Source: Anaerolineaceae bacterium UBA5224
GTDB taxonomy: Bacteria > Chloroflexota > Anaerolineae > Anaerolineales > Anaerolineaceae
DNA: 9,338 bases
NCBI GenBank assembly: GCA_002409365.1
Contig: DHUW01000047.1
Location: 11,093-20,430 of the forward strand
Reading direction: 5' to 3'
Positions within the stretch are counted from its first letter, which is position 1, and every line of letters begins with the position of its first letter. Shown here one piece after another: positions 5,035 to 9,338 of this stretch. Both the position numbers and the translations under genes were made by a program. A model generated the notes under the pieces. That model had not been told where the DNA came from and did not search any database. It worked only from the letters and a program-made list of their open reading frames with translations.

Positions 5035-7129
5035 TTTTACTCCGAATCGCCTTGCGGAACAGGTTCTGGAAGACAGTCAGAAGTTGACCGCGCTCCTCGA
5101 TCCCGGCTTCGTTGTAGTCAGATGTAAATGCAAAGACTTTTTCACGACAACGCAAAAGCAAGCCGCTGAGCGTGCGCTGCAGGTTCGCCTGGTTGTAAGC
5201 AAGCTCGTCATCGGCTGTCCATTGCTTGCCTGCCTGCCAGTTCGCACTGAGGACAATCGGGTGAGTAAGCGGTTGCTCCAGGCGTTCGTACCAGCCTTTG
5301 CTGCCGATATTGAGCCAAAATTGGTAGTCAACCGGCTCATTTCGCATCAGGTAACTCATCACAGGAGCGATCAAAACATTTTCGCTGGGCTGAACCTCCC
5401 AGCCCGATAAATAGAGTGCAGAGATCATACCTGAATCGATGGCTTGAATAAAAGCCTGGCTTGCCAGGTTTTGGTCTGTTTGTGTTGATTGATCCAGGGA
5501 AACAGAAAATTTTTGGTAAGACTCCATCAAAATCGCTGTGCTGGTGCCGGATCGAAGGTCGCCCTCAAAGCGGAAACCGGGTTGGGAGAGCACTTCCCCG
5601 AAAAACCGACTTAAAAAACTATCGAACGGTTCTGCCGGATCGGTTGCGAGCAGCCAATCGTAAAGTTCTGAATAACGCTCAATTAATTCAGTAGGGATAC
5701 GATTGGAGGTCTTAGGTTCCGGCAAGACAGTCAGATACGGATTATGCTGATCAAAATCACCAAGCAGAAGATGAGATCGGTTGAGGTCCAGCCCATCGAT
5801 GGCATTGGTCAAGGCAACGGCAGTATCAAGGTAACTCACCCGAATCTTCCAACCTGGATGGGCAAACTTGGACAGAATGACCAGCGTTTTGATCACCGGG
5901 TCCTGCATGAGAGAAGAAGATGGCTTCTGAATGCTGACCGGAATACCAATCGCTTCCAAACTGTGACTTAAAGAGAATCGGAGACTATCGGAAACATAAG
6001 GTGCCAGGATGGCAATCTTTTTTTCATATCCGCCAGGTGAGGAACGTATTGCTTCAATTTCTTTCGTCAATTCTTCTAGTAGTTCAGGGAAGAAACGGAG
6101 CCTTTTCGCAGGGAAACCGATCGTTTCATCGATCAACTCCTGGCTGGGTTGGCAGTCCTTCATATCCTGGAAACAATTTCTGAGTTGCTGAATTTGTTTT
6201 GAGCTTACATAGTTCTCAGTAGTAACATAGGATTGCTGACACAACTTTTCGAGTGAAAGCGAAGAGAGCGGGTCAGCACCCAAAAAACTACGGTAACCTG
6301 CCTGGTCATCATGAATGATCAAAGCACTTTTCAAATTTGGTAACCACTGGGAAATTATTTTGTGCACATAAGGTGGATCTTCCTCTGAGTTATCGTAGAT
6401 CAGATGAATGTACTGATTGGTTATGTACTTCTGAAAAGTCTGATTAGGCCAGAGGATATTACAAAAAAGTTCAACTTGTAGTGAATAATCGACAAGGTTG
6501 TTTTGCAGACAATAAGTGCGAAACTGATTAACTGCCTCCTGCACATCGTTGAACACATTCTGACGAGTGGAATCACCAATAAAGGCAGACGAAAGACGCT
6601 GCCCAATATCAGTATGCGGGAAACCTACCAGTGCTGATTTGTTCAGATTATCGATGATCTGGGAATAAAGCCGGTTGAGTGGTAGAGTGATATTGTTGAA
6701 ACGTCCCTGGTCGATCATCGGGTTTACGATTTTTGACATGTAATATTGCGACGTTTCAAGCGTTAGAAAACGAGGTCCCTCGTAAGGGTGCTCAAAAACT
6801 TGGTGGCTGGCGATGATCGGCCAAAAAAGGCTGATCATCCTGCGCACCAGGCTGCTCATGGTTTGGATGCTGACGCCTTCGCCTTCAGAAATGCCGGATT
6901 CACCTAAAAAACGGTGAAAAGGCTCCGCCAGACTTCTTTGGGGCACCAGGACCAGTGTGGTTTCGTTGGAAAGTCGCTCTTGAGTGCTAAGAATATTGTT
7001 TAGCCGCAACAAGGCAGCGCTTGTCTTCCCAGAGGAGGCTGGTCCGCTGAGGAAAAGACGGGGAAATTCGACGAAGTCTGCTATATTTTTCTGGGTTGCG
7101 TCAGGCAATTGTGGAAGTATGCTTGTCAT
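5024..7129 (-). CDS. AddB-like helicase-fold protein with eroded motifs (probable non-motor subunit)
   Basis: A 701-residue protein that I read as a degenerate UvrD-like helicase. The Walker A SGPASSGKT (28-36, K35) is intact, so ATP binding is possible. VDYSLQVE (213-220) matches the family's IDFDDLI-like segment. The Walker B position reads IYDNSEED (244-251), with asparagine instead of the catalytic glutamate. Motif III survives as a relic in HDDQAGYRSFLGADP (273-287). I find no QSKGLE-type motif V and no TRA-type motif VI arginine finger, although DELAYNQANLQ (641-651) and the VFAFTSD strand (665-671) sit where motif VI should be. No C-terminal nuclease and no CxxC cluster is present. Known AddB has a similar pattern, Walker A kept and motor lost, and reads Chi; RecC is the extreme case. 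It is first in the operon and overlaps the helicase gene by 11 bases. The relation to AddB is inferred from motifs and context. There is no Shine-Dalgarno; a TATAAT lies just upstream. Confidence 0.8.
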   Translation of the reverse strand: MTSILPQLPDATQKNIADFVEFPRLFLSGPASSGKTSAALLRLNNILSTQERLSNETTLVLVPQRSLAEPFHRFLGESGISEGEGVSIQTMSSLVRRMISLFWPIIASHQVFEHPYEGPRFLTLETSQYYMSKIVNPMIDQGRFNNITLPLNRLYSQIIDNLNKSALVGFPHTDIGQRLSSAFIGDSTRQNVFNDVQEAVNQFRTYCLQNNLVDYSLQVELFCNILWPNQTFQKYITNQYIHLIYDNSEEDPPYVHKIISQWLPNLKSALIIHDDQAGYRSFLGADPLSSLSLEKLCQQSYVTTENYVSSKQIQQLRNCFQDMKDCQPSQELIDETIGFPAKRLRFFPELLEELTKEIEAIRSSPGGYEKKIAILAPYVSDSLRFSLSHSLEAIGIPVSIQKPSSSLMQDPVIKTLVILSKFAHPGWKIRVSYLDTAVALTNAIDGLDLNRSHLLLGDFDQHNPYLTVLPEPKTSNRIPTELIERYSELYDWLLATDPAEPFDSFLSRFFGEVLSQPGFRFEGDLRSGTSTAILMESYQKFSVSLDQSTQTDQNLASQAFIQAIDSGMISALYLSGWEVQPSENVLIAPVMSYLMRNEPVDYQFWLNIGSKGWYERLEQPLTHPIVLSANWQAGKQWTADDELAYNQANLQRTLSGLLLRCREKVFAFTSDYNEAGIEERGQLLTVFQNLFRKAIRSKNER

Positions 7130-7138
7130 GATATCTGA

Positions 7139-7144
7139 ATTATA
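7139..7144 (-). promoter_or_regulatory. Candidate -10 element (TATAAT) for the helicase-nuclease operon
   Basis: A perfect TATAAT on the minus strand is followed by nine bases and then the ATG of the AddB-like gene. The start of transcription would be about three bases before the ATG, giving a nearly leaderless message. No clear -35 is present and no Shine-Dalgarno precedes the ATG. The spacing is the same as at the FAH start. Confidence 0.55.
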
Positions 7145-7190
7145 ACGTTTGAAGCTGCCCGAGGGGTTTCGCGTTTCAATCGGTTTTCAT

Positions 7191-7199
7191 TGTTATAAT
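7191..7199 (+). promoter_or_regulatory. Extended -10 promoter element (TGTTATAAT) for the acyl-CoA synthetase gene
   Basis: The motif TG-N-TATAAT is complete, which can make up for the weak -35 region (GCGTTT at a 17-base spacing). Transcription would begin near 7206, giving a leader of about 23 bases that holds a strong ribosome site, GGAG at 7218-7221 within AGGAGAGGA, seven bases from the ATG. It faces away from the helicase-operon promoter about 50 bases to the left. Confidence 0.6.
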
Positions 7200-7228
7200 C
7201 CTTCTGACAATCAACCAGGAGAGGACCA

Positions 7229-9325
7229 ATGCAATCATCACTCAGCCCATTTTTTAATGCGAAAGGTGTCGCCATATTAGGCGCATCGACCAATCCAAAA
7301 AAACTAAGTCACGGAATCCTTGAAAACCTACTCACCTTCGGTTACAAGGGTGGAGTTTATCCGGTAAACCCTAAAGCTGATTTTATTCTCGGGCAAAAAG
7401 CATACGCGTCTCTAGCTGATGTACCTGACCCGGTTGAGTTGGCGGTAGTTGTTTTGCCTGTGACCATTATCATGGAAACCATGCGGGAAATTGGGGAGCG
7501 TGGGATCAAGAATGTTGTGATCATCACCGGTGGGTTCAAGGAGTTGGGTCCCGAAGGTGCAGCCATCGAAAAATCGGTCAAAGATCTGGCTGCAAGTTAT
7601 GGAATGCGAGTGGTTGGACCGAATTGTGTCGGCACAATGGATATTCGCACCGGGTTGAATTCCACCTTCATCAAGGGCATGCCACCTGCGGGACCGATTG
7701 CGTTTATCTCCCAGTCCGGTGCGATCTGCGGTGGCGTGATAGACCTGATCATTAATTCCAAAATCGGTTTCTCTCACATCGCCAGCCTGGGCAACATGAT
7801 GGACGTAACGGAAACGGACATGCTTGAGTATTTTGCCCAGGACGATAACGTTAGGGTCATTGCCATGTATACAGAGGGCATCCCGGACGGGCAACGATTT
7901 ATAAGCCTGGCGAGGGAAGTCTCGAAAACAAAGCCAATTGTCTTTTTGAAAGCCGGTAAAAACGATGCCGGCGCAAAAGCAGTAAGTTCACACACTGGTT
8001 CACTGGCTGGATCTTATGCCGCATACCAGTCAGCTCTGAAACAAACCGGAGTAATTGAAGTATCGACCATTAACGAACTCTTCAACCTGGCATGGGCTCT
8101 GGGCAGCCAGCCGCTGCCTAGGGGCAAATGCGTAGCTATGACCACCAATGCCGGTGGGGCAGCTGCACTGGCGGCGGACAGTCTCGATTTCAATGGCTTT
8201 GAATTGGCGAAGATTTCACCAGCTATTCAAGCCAGACTGAGGGAGAAACTCAACCCCAGTGCACAGGTCTCCAATCCGGTCGATATGCTTGGCTCAGTCA
8301 GCCCGGAAGATTATCTTTGGAGCTTGAGTAATCTGGATAATGACGAAGGTGTGGATGTTTTGCTGCCGATTTTGGTGCCGCAAGCCCTTGTGGATACACT
8401 CGGAGTTGCAAAAGCCTGGGTTGAAATTGGGAAAAAGACCGAAAAAACACTGCTGACTTGCCTGATGGGCGAGCGAAGTACCAAGGAATCTGAGCAAATC
8501 CTTAATTCAAATCGTGTCCCGGTTTACACCTTCCCGGACCAGGCTGGTCCTGTTTTGAAGGGCATGTGGGAATATAAAAAAGTGCTCGAAAGAGAAGAAT
8601 TTGAAGCGATCACCACACAACCTGCGTGTGAACTGGCGTTGGAGACTGCAAAAGCTGCTATTGGTGATCGAAAAGTGATTGGAGAATATGAATCAAGGCT
8701 GTTGCTTGATGCCTATGGCATACCAAACGTGTCAGGTGGACTTGCCAGGAGCGCGGACGAAGCTGTTGCCTTGGCTGAAGAAATCGGCTACCCGGTTGTT
8801 TTGAAAATTGTGGCAGAAGGAATTCTGCATAAGTCCGACGCTGGTGGAATAGTACTTAACCTTCATAGTAGCGAAGAATTGCGCGTAGCTTATGATAGTT
8901 TGATCGAGCGAATTAAAATGAACGAAACCTCAGCGAAGATTGTTGGTGTGATGATTGAGAAGATGGCTGATAAAGGAGTTGAGGTGATCGTCGGTATGCG
9001 AAGAGATGTCACCTTTGGACCGCTGATGATGTTTGGAATGGGTGGAACGATGGTGGAATTAGTTAAGGACATCCAGTTCCGTGTAGCGCCGCTTTCGAAT
9101 GAAGATATCAAATCGATGGTCGCTGAAACTATGGCAGGAAAACTGCTCAACGGTTATCGCGGGGCACCGATATCCGACTTTGATGCCCTTTACGATGTTA
9201 TCGGACAGCTCAGCCGCCTGTCACTGGAACATCCGGAAATCCAGGAGATTGAGATCAACCCCCTGATCGTTTATCCAGAAGGACAGGGTGTTGTCGCTAT
9301 CGACAGTCGGATGATCCTGTCGTAA
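7229..9325 (+). CDS. ADP-forming acyl/acetyl-CoA synthetase, fused alpha-beta (acetate-CoA ligase, ADP-forming)
   Basis: A 698-residue protein with the full single-chain architecture of NDP-forming acyl-CoA synthetases: CoA-binding Rossmann domain (about 8-135, with LGAST 17-21 and GPNCVG 130-135), succinyl-CoA-ligase-like domains (about 155-450, with SQSGA 161-165) and a C-terminal ATP-grasp domain (about 480-698, with EIEINPLIVYPEG 673-685). Both histidines used to relay phosphate are present: H255 in SSHTGSLAG, and H534 in LHKSDAGG of the beta part. It should interconvert acyl-CoA + ADP + phosphate with acid + CoA + ATP, conserving energy in the cytoplasm during fermentation, usually from acetyl-CoA. 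Acyl preference cannot be read from sequence. Members of this superfamily include protein acetyltransferases (Pat), but I see no added GNAT domain. The start is supported by a strong ribosome site. It is a single gene, divergent from the helicase operon. Confidence 0.95.
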   Translation: MQSSLSPFFNAKGVAILGASTNPKKLSHGILENLLTFGYKGGVYPVNPKADFILGQKAYASLADVPDPVELAVVVLPVTIIMETMREIGERGIKNVVIITGGFKELGPEGAAIEKSVKDLAASYGMRVVGPNCVGTMDIRTGLNSTFIKGMPPAGPIAFISQSGAICGGVIDLIINSKIGFSHIASLGNMMDVTETDMLEYFAQDDNVRVIAMYTEGIPDGQRFISLAREVSKTKPIVFLKAGKNDAGAKAVSSHTGSLAGSYAAYQSALKQTGVIEVSTINELFNLAWALGSQPLPRGKCVAMTTNAGGAAALAADSLDFNGFELAKISPAIQARLREKLNPSAQVSNPVDMLGSVSPEDYLWSLSNLDNDEGVDVLLPILVPQALVDTLGVAKAWVEIGKKTEKTLLTCLMGERSTKESEQILNSNRVPVYTFPDQAGPVLKGMWEYKKVLEREEFEAITTQPACELALETAKAAIGDRKVIGEYESRLLLDAYGIPNVSGGLARSADEAVALAEEIGYPVVLKIVAEGILHKSDAGGIVLNLHSSEELRVAYDSLIERIKMNETSAKIVGVMIEKMADKGVEVIVGMRRDVTFGPLMMFGMGGTMVELVKDIQFRVAPLSNEDIKSMVAETMAGKLLNGYRGAPISDFDALYDVIGQLSRLSLEHPEIQEIEINPLIVYPEGQGVVAIDSRMILS

Positions 9326-9338
9326 TATCTTGAAAACA

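Noticed and set aside
5084..5410. A 108-codon open frame on the plus strand within the AddB-like gene
   Set aside because: It is opposite a long gene with consistent codon usage and overlapping operon partners; no ribosome site or recognisable domain is seen.
7412..7894. A 160-codon open frame on the minus strand within the acyl-CoA synthetase gene
   Set aside because: It lies wholly opposite a strongly conserved CoA-binding domain, has low-complexity His/Asn/Arg-rich composition and no family resemblance. It is a shadow of the real gene.

Overview
The window fits a member of the Chloroflexota, most likely of the class Anaerolineae. The evidence is the mix of gene families, not a marker gene. 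It has a B12-binding-domain radical SAM protein next to a DUF503 protein, a fused ADP-forming acyl-CoA synthetase typical of acetate-producing anaerobes, a tRNA without an encoded CCA end, and first genes that look nearly leaderless. Base composition is moderate and even, and I see no sign of recent transfer, insertion sequences or CRISPR. The phylum assignment is an inference.

Layout. (1) Positions 1-1868, minus strand: a compact operon in the order FAH-family hydrolase, DUF503 small protein, radical SAM protein. The last gene runs off the left edge at what should be the first cysteine of its Fe-S motif. (2) Positions 1869-2022: tRNA-Val(UAC) on the plus strand, divergent from the FAH gene with only 23 bases between them. 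An intrinsic terminator candidate follows it and lies inside the 3' end of the next minus-strand gene. (3) Positions 1986-7129, minus strand: three overlapping genes that appear to encode a DNA-end-processing complex. They are an AddB-like helicase-fold protein with a Walker A motif but eroded helicase motifs, a UvrD/AddA-type superfamily 1 helicase with essentially all motifs, and a separate PD-(D/E)XK nuclease with an AddB/Cas4-type iron-sulfur cysteine set. (4) Positions 7130-7228: a divergent promoter region. (5) Positions 7229-9325, plus strand: an ADP-forming acyl/acetyl-CoA synthetase with alpha and beta parts fused in one chain.

How the genes work together. The overlaps of 11 and 8 bases in the three-gene operon imply coupled translation and a shared complex. 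Its parts match an AddAB/AdnAB/RecBCD machine: one active motor, one inactive helicase-like subunit (the RecC/AddB role) and one Fe-S nuclease. Here the nuclease is a separate polypeptide instead of a C-terminal domain. I infer a split AddAB-like double-strand-break resection system, and this is the most interesting content of the window. The flanking genes look like ordinary metabolism and housekeeping. No intergenic stretch exceeds about 120 bases.
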